This document shows positions 23,749 through 43,834 of a DNA stretch of 64,000 nt, one piece after another. Source of the DNA: Sphagnum magellanicum (lineage: Eukaryota > Streptophyta > Sphagnopsida > Sphagnales > Sphagnaceae); contig CM038908.1 of the NCBI GenBank assembly GCA_021904315.1, positions 27,796,501 through 27,860,500 of the forward strand. The letters are read 5' to 3'. The notes under the pieces are model-generated. The model did no database searches and was not told the origin of the DNA. It saw only the letters and a program-made list of their open reading frames with translations. Each line of letters begins with the position of its first letter. The first letter of the stretch is position 1. Both the position numbers and the translations under genes were made by a program.

Positions 23749-26700
23749 TAGGAGTGAATGACCACAAATAATCTTTTGGGATTTTGTTGTAGAGTCTGAG
23801 AGAGATATTAAGATACTGATACAAATAATTATCATAATCCATACTTCTGGTGGAAGCTGAATGGTCTTTAATTACAGAGGATGAAACTGGCAGGATTACT
23901 AGCTGTACAGCATGTCTACAAGGGTCAAGAATTATATATACACATCTGGGTACCCTTTAGGTTTTTCTCAATACTGCATGAGATGCATATATCATAAGCT
24001 TCTATTCCACAACTCTTTTTTCTCCAGAGGTTAAGAGCATGCAGTGGGCTGCAAACTTGTACGAGTTCTTGGTAAAGATTTCCTCTTGGAGTTTCAAGTC
24101 ATGGTACCTCATTCTTTCAAAGAGCTACCATTGTACTGTTTGGTTTTCTTTCTTTTTTTGGAAGCACAACATCAGACCTGACCTGACAAGCAAGCAACTG
24201 GCACCCCCCCCCAAGTCAAGCTCATTGGTGGAGGGCTGGCAGGAGTTTCACCTGCACACCACTACAGGTCAAGGTAATACTGCCCTTGTACCAGTTTTAT
24301 ACCAATCTCAATACCAGGCATATACTGACTTCATACCAACCAAGAATCAGTCCATATCAGGTCTAATCTAGTATGTTAAAAATTTGATATTAATTATACT
24401 TGTGCTCCATGTTGTTCCACAGAACCAGCAATTATCAACTGTGAAGATCAAAAACGTGGATGATAAAAAGATATGCACATTAAATTTTGTTAATATGATG
24501 TTCATTTGGAAAAGATAAATGTTGGGTTTTTGCTATGGGTATGAAACACTTAGATATATCATAATATTAGGGTCTCACTTATAGTAGGATTTTTTTATGA
24601 AGATGATCAACTTCACATTACGTTTTATCCCTCTATTTGGTGCTCATGCTCCTCTTTGGTTTTTATTGCTACAACCTACAATCAGGTATATCACAAACTT
24701 TTTTAATCACGATTTGGTAATGCTAGTAGGGAAACATTTGTTTTTTCTTAAGTTTGTATTGTTTAGACACATATGTTGTGTGTTTGTGACATGCATGAAA
24801 CTGTTGTGCTTGTTATATTACAAATTATATTACAAAGTTATAATCAGAAATGATGTTTAGTTGAAACTAGGGCCTTGACAGGAACATTTACATGATTAAA
24901 ATATCCATAAACTATTGATAAAAACATGAAATATTTATTGTTTTTGGGATGGTTCTTTAGAAATGGTATTTGTATTATATCTACATGAAAAAAATGACAA
25001 TTCTATTGTGAGTTGAATGCAGTCAAGAAACTTTATTAAGAATTAACTGTTGATTTGATTATAATCGAATGAACATGAGACAATTTTGCAAATTGAATTT
25101 TTTGAAATAATACCTTGTCAAATTGAACTTTACCAATACTAGGTAAAAGGCCACAATTTCTAGGATATTGAATGAATTATATTTACTGCCAACAACTTTA
25201 ATGTATGTTTGTCATGTATTTTAAGCTTTCAGCCAATCATTTGCTTTCAGCTCCAAGTGTTTTCAAATTCACAAAAGGGTGTGGGTGGATCCAATGAATT
25301 TAATACAAGTATTAAAAGCATTAGCAATTAACAAAAATTATTTGGAATATCATAAGGTAATTTTTTTCCTTATTAAAGCCATTCCTACAAGCCATGGTGA
25401 ACCCTAGAATTCCAAGAGAATCAACCCACATATCAATTACATAAATCTCTAACAATAATTTTGGCCATTACAATGGATGGCCCACAATATAGCATAACAT
25501 TGTCTCCCTAAAATTGGGTGCTCAAAGGTAGGTCCTTCCATTTTGGATTGTCTTTTTGGGGGCTATTTAATATTCAAACTTTCTTTGAAGTGTAGTTTGG
25601 GGGGGGAGGAGGGGCAGGGGGTTTCAAAGAACCAACCACCCCATGATTATTGAAACCCCCAAAAGAACTTGAAATGATGAAACCTTGCCAAAATAAATAA
25701 AAGAAAAAGCACCCATCCAAAAAGGGGAAGGAAGGTATAAAAACAAATAGGACCATTGTCCAACAAAGAAAGAACACCCATAAATACAAATGCATTGATG
25801 AAAGTGGCAAAAGAATAATCTAGGTTCTAAACCTTTTGTCAGTTGCATGAAACAGATCCAACAAGGAAATGGGTTAGAAAGTTGAAAAAACACCAAGCCT
25901 AAAAGAAGCCTCCTTAGCAACAATAATTTGATTCAAGTTAAAGGTTGCCCAAATTTTTTATAGAGCTACTAACACCTTTTGCTTTTAAAAGGAACATAAG
26001 ATTGAAAAAGATGACCTTTAAAGCCTCCAGCTAACCACGTTATATTAACACATCGATGAAAAAAATTGTTGATGTTAAGGATAAAAAATTGTTTTATGTT
26101 AGTTAAACACCATGGGTGTTGGAGGAGACGGTATATTGTCATTGTATGGTAATTATCGTCAAATGACAAACAATATCAAATGAATTCTAAAGGGAAAGTG
26201 TGTTCTGACAATAGTACCATCACTATAATGAATCACCTTCATGGAATAAAATAATTAAAAATTAATTATGGGAGAATTTTTAATAAAAATAATATTAATT
26301 ACTAAAAATAATATATATCCTAATCTAGTTTATTGAAAAGGGCATTTTAATAATTATTTAGTTATTAATGGTAAATATCCTAGTTATCATCTTCTATTTA
26401 TTAAGGGGTGAAATCATTTAAGTTAATTAATCCAAGTGGATAAATGATGGATGGATTTCTCTTAACTAGGATGTGTGGAATAGACTAGGATAAGGAGATA
26501 TAAGAGGATGAGGACTCAACCTTTGTGTGATGAACATGTTTTTTGGGTCCTTTATTTATTTCTTGGAAAGAGTGAAAAATTTCATTAGATGATTAAATTC
26601 ATTAGTTTTTGTTAGCATTAAGAAGATGCTTGTGTATGACATTCTTGTGTGTGAGAGAAGGAAAAGAACATGAAAGAAAATTGTATTTGTCCTTATGTAA

Positions 26701-26980
26701 TGGAAAATGGTTCATGGATTTTCATGGCTCTTTGTTGGCGTTTGGTTCTATTTAGAATATGAAAAAAGAATAGAAATGTTCATATTAATATTACATAGAG
26801 TTTTGTTTTGCTCACATATTAATTTTTTGTTTTTTATATTTGTTTCCACTCTTTATGGTAGTTTTTGGAGTAGGAAATATTTTCTACCACAAGACAATAA
26901 CTACCATTAGAGGCCAACAACAAAAATGTAGATTTAAGATTTGAGGTCTACAAGGAAAGTAATGTAGTTGCAAATGGTAA
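23749..26980. other. Intergenic stretch, no gene seen
   Basis: The beginning is probably the 3' UTR of the reticulon gene. The remainder is AT-rich. A G-rich tract at about 25600-25622 (GGGGGGGGAGGAGGGGCAGG) could form a G-quadruplex. No protein or RNA gene was recognised. Confidence 0.45.
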
Positions 26981-26988
26981 GCAACATC

Positions 26989-27108
26989 CACAAAGGGTTT
27001 ATAGGCACTATAAACAATAAACAATAATCACAAAGGGTCTCAAGGCATTATAGACAGTGGGTAATAACCACAAAAGGTTTGTAAGCACTACAAACAATAA
27101 GGAACAAT
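26989..27108. repeat. 40 bp tandem repeat, three copies
   Basis: Units starting CACAAAGGGT or CACAAAAGGT occur at 26989, 27029 and 27069, exactly 40 bp apart, with internal similarity (GGCACTATAAACAATAA). The flanks may hold weaker copies. Confidence 0.75.
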
Positions 27109-28209
27109 TATAAGAAATCTACAAATGGTTATGGGTTTTTTCGAAGTCTACAAAAGATAATAGTCATTGTGAAATAATAATTGCACCATGATGATAGGTA
27201 GATAGAAAGCAGCCTTTACCTTCAAATATTTCCATTTTTTTGTTATTTCTTTTTTAATTAGTTGCCCTTTCCTTATTGGTAATTAGGTTGTCAGATCCCA
27301 TGGTTTTATGGTTGACTTGTTGGTGCATCCCCCAAATATTTATATGGCAAAAAGGAAAAAAATCTTAAAGTGTTAATCATGTTATAACTTGATTTTTGTT
27401 TGGGCTATAATCGTTTTGATCATTTTTTGAAAAATGGTAATTCACAAAATTATATTTGATCGAATGGGATTAACAATGATTACATTAGTGAAAATGCAAA
27501 CACCATCTAAGGTTGAACATAATATCCACCTACTAACATGAAGATTGAAAGGAAGGAGATAAGAAGACATATGCTTGTTATCGCAAAACATGAAACCTAA
27601 CATCCTTAGCATTGGAAGCAAAAACATATTCTTGAATGGTGTCATAGGCTACAATGCATTTTGCACCATGGGAACATTGAAGAAGGTGAATTCTCATCAA
27701 ATCTATAGGTTGGCCATAAATGTAATGGGCTAAACCATGAACTATAAGATAGGGGAGGCTCAACCAAGTGCATAATGTTGAAAAAAAGATATATTTTGAA
27801 GCCATACAAAATGACTGGATGAATGGGTGAATGGAAAACCATGCACCTGAACTTGGGTTTGCACATGATCTCAATTGGATGTGATGAAAATTAGATAATA
27901 TGTTCAAATGACATTGGAAGAAGAATGTTCATGCAAAATCTTTGAAATGTTATCTTGAAATCAATATGCACCCCTCTTTAAACATTATTTGAATGGAGGG
28001 ATGCAAGCTTGCATGTTAAAAGGACAAGGTTTCATGTTAACTTCAGGTGGGCTTGGAATGGGAATAAACCTAAACCGCTAACCCTTATAGTTTCTAATAA
28101 GAATGGGTGGTAATCTTGCAAAAACTTTAAAGTAATGATTGAAACCACAAGCCCCCAACTCCCTAAGCAAACCACTAAAGCAATGAATTTAACAAAAATG
28201 ATATTTATT
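27109..28209. other. Intergenic stretch, no gene seen
   Basis: AT-rich with no recognisable coding or RNA feature. Confidence 0.4.
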
Positions 28210-28236
28210 CCCCCCCCCCCCCCCCCCCCCCCCCCC
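28210..28236. repeat. Poly-C tract (27 C)
   Basis: An uninterrupted run of 27 cytosines lies in an otherwise AT-rich region. The complementary strand is poly-G and can form G-quadruplexes. The true length may differ because such tracts are hard to sequence and assemble. Confidence 0.9.
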
Positions 28237-28963
28237 TAAGAAATGGGAAAAGTTTGCTAACAAATTGAAAGAATCTTTGGACATTAAAAAAAACCCAAAC
28301 CCCAAATCCTTCCAAAATCCTAGATGAGGGTTGAGTAAAAAAAGACCAACTAATGTTGAAAGTTCAAAAATGGAGGAAACAAACAAAGAAAATAAAAAGA
28401 CCTTTGGACAAAACATAAAAAAAAAATCCCAAAAGTCACTTGGATGTCCCCTAATGTTGATAACGATTTTATGTGGTGCACATTGTTGTTCAGGATATCT
28501 TGGAAAAAGGAAGAGGTGAAGGAAGAAGAACCAAATGGAAACCCCAAAACCTTAATGCCATCTAAAAGGGTATAAAAATTAGCAAGAGAAGAGAAATCAA
28601 TAGGTAGGTTGGAAAGGGACCATGCAATGGAGAAGAATATAAATTTGAAAGGTGTAAACAAGGTCGATTGAAGCATGGAAGAGGGCCATTTCAAAATTCA
28701 AAAATGGTTGGGAACTTTATTTGAACATGAAGTCCTTTCTCGAGTACTTTGAAATGTATTAGGTTGATGAAGATGACCAAAAAAAGGAAAAGGAAAATAA
28801 CCACCACCCAAAATCATTTACAAAGGTTTGGCACTTTTTAGTTAATGAGACGAGGAAAGTTGAAGAAACTACAAGGGAAAAAAAGGAATGTATTTTCATT
28901 TCAAAAGAAACAATGTATTTTTTAGTGATGAAATAATGCCAAAGTTTCAACATGTTAACAACC
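28237..28963. other. Intergenic stretch, no gene seen
   Basis: A-rich DNA on the + strand. Long reverse-strand frames are low-complexity Phe/Leu/Ser translations rather than genes. Confidence 0.4.
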
Positions 28964-29215
28964 ATTTATAAACAAAATTGGTGAATTTTTTTTAGGCAAA
29001 ATGGACAATGACTATGATATACAAAAACAAATTGGGAGTTTTTTAAGAGGAAAATGATCGATGATGGCCATTTACGAAAAAATTGGAGAATTGTTTTTAA
29101 GCAAAATGGTTAATGACAACCATTTACAAACAAAATGTGGGAGTTTTTTTTCCAAAGCAAATTGGTCAATGACAATCATTTACAAACAAAAATTGGGAAT
29201 TATTTTAGAGGCAAA
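28964..29215. repeat. ~54 bp minisatellite, five copies
   Basis: Variants of TTTACAAACAAAATTGG occur at 28964, 29018, 29071, 29123 and 29179, followed by a poly-T stretch, GCAAAATGG and CAATGACAA. Spacing is 52-56 bp. Confidence 0.8.
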
Positions 29216-31030
29216 ATCACCACATTGTTAGGGCTCATGCTTTCCCTTCTTTAAAACTTTTTACTATATAGTAATGTAACATTGTTTTTGGAGTATGACA
29301 ATTCATGTGATTGGCAAGATGTTAAAACAAATGTTGGGTGGGTATAAAAAAAGGTGAAATTTTGTTACGGTTTCAATCTAGTTCTCACCTTGAATAATGT
29401 CATGTATCACCTTTGGTATTAACACCTTATTTGAAACCCTCCCCGTTAATTTTCAATGGATTGAAAACCAACCACTTGAAAGTTAATATTTTTGATGTTT
29501 TCTAGTATACCTTATCAAGGTATTAATGAATAGCAAGGTTTGTTTTTCAACATAAAGGTTTAGGGGGATGTATTAGTTGAGGCATATAAGTTCTAATGTT
29601 TAGGATGGTAAATAGGTTTCAAATAAATAGGTCTAGGTGTTGAGGTTGAAGGCAGTGTCATAGAGCTATTGTTCGCATGGAGGCTTATTCTCCACAATTT
29701 TTTTAATCCTTGAACTTAAAAAGGTTCATTAGTTTTCACATTTCACTTGCATGTTTTTTTTGTTGTTTAAAAAGTACAGGTGTGTTTTGTGTTTTTTAAA
29801 GTTCTTTGAAGTTGAAGATTTGAGGTAGTTTATAATTTGTTTTGTGTTTGTATTTGCAATTTGTAAATTTGTGAAACAATATGTATTTGCACTCTTTTTT
29901 TCTTCCTCCAATATTGTTTGTGTTTCATTGTTGTTGGTGCTTCATATTTATTCATTGTTGTTGTTTGTCAATGTTTCATGGCTATTTGTTGATGCCTTCT
30001 TGCCTGTTGTTAGAGGTTAATATTGGGAAACAACATGAACCACCCATCTTAAGTACCTTTTTGATTTGTTATTGTTTGTCAGTGCCTTGTTGTTCATTAT
30101 TATTGTTTGTTTTTTGTTTTGTTCCTCCCATCTTTGGTGCCCCCCACCATTCTATTTTGTGTAGGTGTGGAAGAAGGAACTTGAATGATTACTTCAAGTT
30201 TTTTCAAGTTGCAAGGCAAGTTTGTATTTTTTTCCTTTGTTTGTTTGTGTTTGTTTATTTGGGTTTTAAAAAGTTCATATCACCAACATAAACAAAGGTA
30301 ACAAATGTAAGTTTGAATTTTTTTTGTTGCATATGTTTTATATGTTAATCATTTCAACATGTTTGTAATGTGTATGATTTATTTTAGCATTGTGCTCTTT
30401 CTTTCATACATTATGTTTTGCACATTACATTTTTTTTAGGATGAAAAAGGAGAAAAATAAGTTATTTTTCCATTATAAATGCTTGTAAATGTTATAACAT
30501 ATATTATTTGATTTCTAAAACATAAAAACAAAAACCACTATTTTGATAAAACATACAATTGTTTGGATTTCTCCACCTTATTGTGTAATTTTCTTGTGGA
30601 CAATGTAGTCAAATGAAAATGAAAACATAATAATAATTGAAAATGAATATTGTTTCAATGGTACAACTATTGAGGAAAATAATTTGAAAGGAGATAAAAA
30701 AAATAATGCAAGTCTACAAATATAAAATACAAAATACAAAATACAAAAGGAAAATGAAATAAAATGTAAGCAAATCTTTAAAAATTGCATGCTTACTGGA
30801 AAATATGGAAAGGGGCATACTAAAAATGTATCATGTTTGACATTCTATTGTGTTAATGATGGGAAAGATGTTGTATGGGGGAATTTTCAAATCATCAAAA
30901 GCATACTTTGGTACAAAAATATTATAGATCCACGTAATCCAAAAATAATAATAATAATGGTATAATAACATATTATAAACCTATGGAATAACTATTTAAA
31001 AACAACTTGTGAATGTAGATCATGTCATTA
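29216..31030. other. AT-rich stretch, no gene seen
   Basis: No supported coding region. The end of this stretch may hold the decayed N-terminal part of the hAT transposase that becomes recognisable from about 31.04 kb. Confidence 0.4.
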
Positions 31031-32539
31031 TTGTAAGAAGGTTTGAGAAGGAAATCAATAGTCTAATGAAAGGGACTGTGAATAGACAACTAACAAGAAA
31101 AAAACCTAATGTGTATGGTAGTGCAATGTCTAATTTTTTTAGTGTAAAAGATCATTTTTGATTAAATGTTATTTAACAAAAATATTTTTTGCAAGATTTG
31201 GCCTTTGAATTGTGAATAGTCATTTGCCTTTGAATTTGTTTAAAATGTTTAGTTGAAGCATTTGGTTTCACACTTGTGTTTTCAAATCGTACTCCCTTCC
31301 ATAAAATATTTTTCTATTGCCTAATTTGGTGGAAAATTTTAAATAAGAACATGTATGGCCAAAATTAATAGATTGCATTTTTGCATCAAGTTTTGACTTA
31401 TGGATGTGTACGGGGGGCCAATTGATATATTTGTTTTTGTCGTTATTTTTTTAGGAATTGATTAATAACCTAAACAAGTGACTATCAATTTGTTTGAAAC
31501 AATAAAAATTATTGGTCAAGCTTTGGTGAACAATTTGACATAATTTTTTGATCAATATGGGTTGAAAAGAAAAGTAATGGTCAATGTCAAAGAGGAATGG
31601 TCAAATTTGAATACCATGATTATTGCTTTGAAATCTATTATGAAGTGTGAACTTTTAGGTTTGGATGAAAACTTTTAAGGTATTTATTTTGGCCATATTT
31701 TAATTAATATATGTTAGTATGTTACAATTAAATGAAAGTTTGCAAAAATCTCAAATTTGTTTTAATCAAGTTTCCACAATCAAATTTGTAAAAATGTATA
31801 ACTTGGATTTAGAAATTTGGGAAAGGCAAACATGCATGGAATAAAACTTGTGTAAATTCTAATATTCATTAAAAATAATTGAACATTTCATAATAAAATA
31901 TATTTTAGATTTTTTACTATTTGAATTTTTATTTTTTGAGTTTTATTTGAATTTCATTAATTGAAAATATTAACATTTCATGTATAATTTTGATTACATG
32001 TTTATTAACAAAGTCATTATGTTCCAAAAAACTCCAATTCAAAGGTATTATTGTTTACTACAACAAGTAAATTACCATCAAAAGTAGTGGGAAAATCCCA
32101 CCTCTTTTTGCTTAGCACATTTAAAAAATAATTGTGGATTTTTTTCCCCTATTGCACATGCTTGTGTTTTGAATTACTCTAATCACAAGAACACATTTTG
32201 GGTTTTGTAACTTGCATTCATGACTATGTATTAATTAAAAAGGACATTTGTGACTAATGATTATTGAGTTGTTAAACCCATGTTATTTCACTCATTTAGT
32301 AGCGAGGATAGATAGTTGCAAAACCTAGTTGTCTTATCAACTAACATTTTTTATTTTTTTATAATATTGAAATTCCATGTCATCATTGACCTTGATTTAA
32401 CATGTAAAGTGCATGCCATGTCCATTTAGTCATTTTATTCAACTAAAAGTTACAAAAGATGCCTTGATAAATGGATGACATGTGTCAAAAAATTATAAAC
32501 ACATGTTTAATTATGAGTCATCACACATGAATAAAAGTC

Positions 32540-33130
32540 AACTTAGCTTAGCCTAGGTAGCTAGCCTAGCCAAAAGTCAACCTAACATAGTTAGCCTATG
32601 TTATTTAATTTAGGTTAGGTGGCCTAGGTTAAAAAAAACTTTAACTTCATAACCTAGGTAGCTTAAACTAGGCTATTTAATCTAAGTTAAGTGGCCTAGG
32701 TATCATAAGTTGCATGAACAAGGATTTGGGCCCTCACCTCCATTTTGCGGTTCAAGTTTTCATCCATTGCACTACCACATTTTTAAAATACTAAATCTAT
32801 TAAAACAAAAATTTATAAAAATCAAAATTTTTAGCTTCAAATTAAATTAAATCACCCTAGGTTGACATAGGTCAACCTATTTCCTACCTACCACCTAGCC
32901 TAGGGTAACTTAAGCCTCCCTAGGTTGATTTAAGATGAGTCAAATTGTTTTAGATTACTTACAAGCCTAGACTAAGTTAAACTAAACTTTCCCATTTTAA
33001 AAGTAAATTAATTTAGTCTAACACAACTAGGATTACTTAGGCTCTAGGCTAGATTTAGATTATGTTAAGGTAAACCTAACTAAATTATACCTAAACTAAG
33101 TTAGGTTAGACCTAAATTAAATTAGGCTAA
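32540..33130. repeat. Degenerate CCTAGGTTA-type repeats
   Basis: Many irregular copies of GCCTAGGTTA, CTAAGTTA and TTAGGCTA occur on both strands. The region looks like a decayed short-unit repeat with local palindromes (CCTAGG). It lies inside the interrupted hAT relic. Confidence 0.5.
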
Positions 33131-33689
33131 TTTAGGGAAGACATAGACTAAGTTAGTTTAAATTAATGTTGCGAAAGAATTTGGTTTAAAAGGTAAAAAC
33201 CAACATATCAAGGTCAAGTTTTTGTAACCCGGACCCAAGTTGATATCAACTTGTTGGAATCAACACAAAAATTGAATTGTGGAAAAAATGTTTTGTTAAA
33301 TCCAAGACCAGAACCATGAAAAAATATTTTTGAAAACAAGGTAAGGATATATATGTTAAAAATTGATTTTTTTCAAAGTTAATAAGTAGACCAAACTTTA
33401 TAATTTATTATGAATTTTGATTAATTATTTAACTATATATTTACATAGACCCCTATTTTAACTTGTTGTAAAACTTTCTATTCACATAATCTTTAATGGA
33501 ACTGAACCCAATTCAAAAATTGAATTTGAACGTTTTTGAATTTGAAAAAATGTGATAGAATCGGAACCAAAGGGTTCAAAATTTCAAAAAACCCACCTTA
33601 AACTTGTACCTGGAAAACTGTCACATAAATTTTAAAATGTTAGAACCAGACGAGAGGTTTTCTCAAAAAGGAATAACTAGCCAACACTT

Positions 33690-34090
33690 GTCTGAACATG
33701 GCTAAACACAATTACTTTAAATAAATTTGACCAAAAACAATCACTTAGGTTAAACATAACTAAATCAATATATAAATTAAACTGAACACAACTATTTAAA
33801 CTAAACATAACTAAACATAACTAAACAAACATAAATAATGTTAAATACAATTACTTGGGCTAAATATGGTTAAATAAGGCTAAATTTTTAAAAACACAAT
33901 TATTTAAATTAAACATGGTTAAAATAATATAAATGAAACTAAACATTATTATTTTGCTTAAACATGGTTAAATATGGTTAAACACCTTTGAACACAATTA
34001 TTTAGGCTAAACATGGTTAAACCAACATAAATGAAACTAAACATGATTTTTTTATGCTAAACATGGGCAAACAATGATAAATTAAGTTAA
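33690..34090. repeat. Degenerate AAACATGGTTAAA-type tandem repeat
   Basis: Units containing TAAACATGGTTAAA (or TAAACATAACTAAA) and ACACAATTATTTA recur irregularly across about 400 bp, inside the hAT relic. Confidence 0.6.
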
Positions 34091-34283
34091 AATTGAATAT
34101 TTCAATTATATTTGGCTAAATTATTAAAAAATTAAGATAAAGTTCATTATTAAAACAATACATGATTAAATTTGGCTAAATTGTGATAAAATCATAAACT
34201 AAATTAGGTTACTTAAACTAAATTTGGCTGATAAAATGATTGGTCTTATGTGATTGTAGTTGTTGTTTTATTCATTTTTATTA

Positions 34284-34645
34284 GTTGCATGGGTTATAAG
34301 GTTGACTACTAGTTGTTGAAGACATTTTTAGTCATTTCCTTGATCGTGTTGGACATTGTAGTTGCATAAAACAAGTCGTAAAAAACATGTTTTGGCAATA
34401 TGAACACTTTTGACCAATCAATAATATAATTTTATTGAAATTAGTGTTATGAGTCATTAAATTGACTATTAGTTATTAAAAACATATTTAGTTGTTTTCT
34501 TAATTGTGTTGGACATTGAAGTTGCATAGGACAAGTATAAAGAACATCTTTGGCATTATGAACATTTTTGACCAATTAATAAATGTAACTTCATTAAAAT
34601 TAGTGTCATGAATCATAAGGTTGACTATTAGTTGTAACACCTTGC
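34284..34645. repeat. ~160 bp tandem repeat, 2.2 copies
   Basis: The phrase GTTGACTA (or ATTGACTA) recurs at 34301, 34461 and 34620. Between them TTGTGTTGGACATTG, GTTGCATA and GAACA(C/T)TTTTGACCAAT occur in the same order in each copy. The two full copies differ at perhaps 15-20 percent of sites. Confidence 0.8.
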
Positions 34646-35780
34646 CACATCATCATAATTAGAAATTGAGTTAATATTAACTACTATTAATTGCAAAATA
34701 AATGATTTTTTGAATTTTAAATATTAAATCATTCAAATAAATTAATATAAATTCAATAATAATAATATATTTACCCAAAATTGAATAAGTTGTCATATTG
34801 ACTATAGTCATTAAACCATGAGGCCACATGACATTTTAATGTCTTTTGCAACTATATAATAATTTTTGTGATCAAATAATTATAAACATAGTTGAAAAAA
34901 ACAATAGTTGTTTTTTAAACTAATCAAAACCCAAAATGTGTTGTTGTGAATGGTTAACAGTTGACATTTGATATGTTGTAATTTTCATCATTATGTGCTT
35001 AAAATTCATGGAAAAAGTTATAAACCTATTAGTCCAAGTCAATTTGATTAATGATACTTCCAAGATTGTTTTTGAATGGGCTTTCTTCATTTTTAACATC
35101 AAAAAGGAAATTTGTGGTGTTTCATATTGTTTCTTTTATTTTAAAAATATATATTAAAAAATTCACATGTTGTCCTTCATGTTAAACCCTAAGTTTAAAA
35201 GCCTTAGTCTAATTTTTTTATATTGACCATAAGAAAGGCGTGACTATTCTTGAGGAATATGATAACAAAGTTTTATATTTTTAAGCTTTTAAAATGCCTT
35301 CATCATTTATTCTAGTGGTAGTGATAGAATTTGAGGTTGGAATGTGAATCAAACAATTCATGAATATTATAGCTTGAATATTTTTGAACAAATTGTTAGC
35401 ACAAGTGAACCATCGATATAATTTGTCATCAAAATTTTTTTTGATTTATAAATCTTATCAAGTGGATCCCAAGGAAATTAAATGTGTTTTTGAATGATGG
35501 AGGAAAGATAAAACCATGTTTCTTATTGTTGATTTTTTGGCTCACCAAGTCTTAGGCATTATAAGATCACAAACGAAGATTGACATGATTATTTTCAGAA
35601 ATATATTTACTAACCTAAGGAAAGAAGTTGATATTTCTGAAAAAAATTGACCAAATGATCCTCAAGTTGGTTAGAATTTTTAAAATTAATTAATAGAATT
35701 AATTGAAATGGATGTACAACTAAGAAATGAGTTAAAAGAAGTTTGAAAGCTCATTTAAGCAAAATGAAATTATGAAAATG

Positions 35781-37080
35781 TAAAATTTTGAAAAAATAAA
35801 ATAAAAAATCTTAATGTTTTCATTTTTTTACATTTGCATAACCAACTTGTGAAAATCATCTTTGAAAACCAATTGAAATGAAATGTGTGAGAGTTAACAC
35901 TTTGAAAATCACCTGAATTTTTTGTTTCCCCAAACTTTTTTGAAACCCTGTTCAATTTCTTTGGAAGATAAAATAATAACAAAATAATAAAATAATAAAA
36001 AGAAAAATATTTATTTTATTTTATTTTAAAAAAAAACTGAGGCAATTCTTACAAGCTCTTTGAAAACCAGACTGGACTATTCTCAGGAAAAAAAAACTGA
36101 GAACTGCTCATCACTGGCTACAAGATAAAATAATATAAATAAATAAATAAATAATCAAGCTTCAGACAAGACCAAAATAGATATATTGTAATACCCTCGC
36201 TTTCAAGCTTTTCAGGTAGGTAGGAATAAGGGCCCCCCCCCTTCCCCCATGAGGTGGAGCCAAGCACAGGCCCCAACAATAATTGGCTTTTAAAGTAATT
36301 TAAATAAATAAATAAATAAATTAATTAATTAATAGGGTTGATATATTTATATAACAAATGTCATACATTTTTGAGATAAACTTATACAAGAGTCTTCAAA
36401 TTTTTGAAGGCCACTTTTGTGGTCACTGCTTCCAATTTGAAGGGTAGGTTCTGGAGCAAGCCTTTGACAAGGGCCACATTATGGCACATGGGCCCTTCAC
36501 AAAAAAATTTAAGGCCCATCCATCCATCCCACACTTCTTAGGGGGCGGGTGGCCGGCTGCCTGGTGGGCTAAATTATATACACCACCTCAAGGGGCCGCC
36601 TCCTGAGCTCCACATCATCCACCATCAATCCTCTTGGGATGTTGAATTACATTCATTCATCCATATACGTTCAGAGTCACATTACTGACTCAACCACAGT
36701 GGCCTAGCCTTTTACCCACCACGTTCCGGAATGTAATGGTTTTCCGTGATTTCCAGAATGGGCATGTGTGGGTTTTGTGTAGGGGTAAGTAACTCGTAAC
36801 AACCATCTGAGGAGGAAGTTCTGAAAGTAATTGCCCAGCTTCCTTGGAATAAGGGCCGAGGGGCTCTTACTTCCGAAACTTCCTCACCCTTTTTTTTTTT
36901 TTCTTTTTTTTCCTATTTTTTTAACATCTTGTTAGGGGAGGAAAAGAGGCAGAAAAGGCCACATGGAAACCATTACGTCAAGTTAACGTCCATGGCTACG
37001 GAAATCATCCTTGAAATCTGGGGCAGCCAGGAGGAAGTTTTTGACTAAAATCATCCATGAAATGCGGGCTTCACCATAGT
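35781..37080. other. Intergenic and promoter region upstream of the beta-glucosidase
   Basis: It contains AAAT/TTAA microsatellites at about 36136-36155 and 36304-36335, a C-rich tract at 36233-36246 and a GC-richer passage near 36540-36600. Composition shifts to CpG-rich towards 37.1 kb, marking the beta-glucosidase promoter side. No gene seen. Confidence 0.5.
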
Positions 37081-37090
37081 GTTCCACTAA

Positions 37091-37100
37091 TTATATATAA
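37091..37100 (+). promoter_or_regulatory. TATA box of the beta-glucosidase gene
   Basis: TTATATATAA, followed by ACC, is a strong plant TATA box about 145 bp before the start codon at 37241. It would place transcription start near 37120-37130. Inferred from motif and position only. Confidence 0.7.
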
Positions 37101-37240
37101 ACCTTACCTAGCAAGGTACCTGTATTTATTTCGGGACTGCTCCCAGCCCTGGCGTGAGTGAGTGAGTTCATTCGTTCGTGAGTTCTCATCCTCCAACTGC
37201 GAACGTCGTTGCCCGCGCGCACTTGTTTGTTCACGAAACC

Positions 37241-43834
<6,594 letters not shown>

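Larger units (their letters stand above)
31040..35780 (+). mobile_element. Decayed hAT-family transposase
   Basis: Broken reading frames on the + strand keep the order of a hAT transposase with an RNase H-like fold. FDQYGLKRKVMVNVKEEW and NLNTMIIALKS (~31540-31640), KVCKNL and GKGKHAWNKTC (~31738-31855), LAHLKNNCGFFSPIAHACVL (~32115-32175), MLNPKFKSLSLI (~35180-35220), EEYDNK (~35255), then FEWWRKDKTMF, FLAHQVLGIIRSQTKID and WPNDPQVG of the C-terminal dimerisation region (~35490-35670). Stops and frameshifts are frequent (for example a stop at about 31676), so it cannot make transposase. The middle, about 32.4-35.15 kb, is far longer than the missing protein part needs and holds tandem repeats, so other DNA has inserted or expanded there. 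Terminal inverted repeats were not located. Confidence 0.72.

Noticed and set aside
32540-33130. Interstitial telomere repeat
   Set aside because: The words are CCTAGGTTA and CTAAGTTA variants, not the plant telomere heptamer TTTAGGG.
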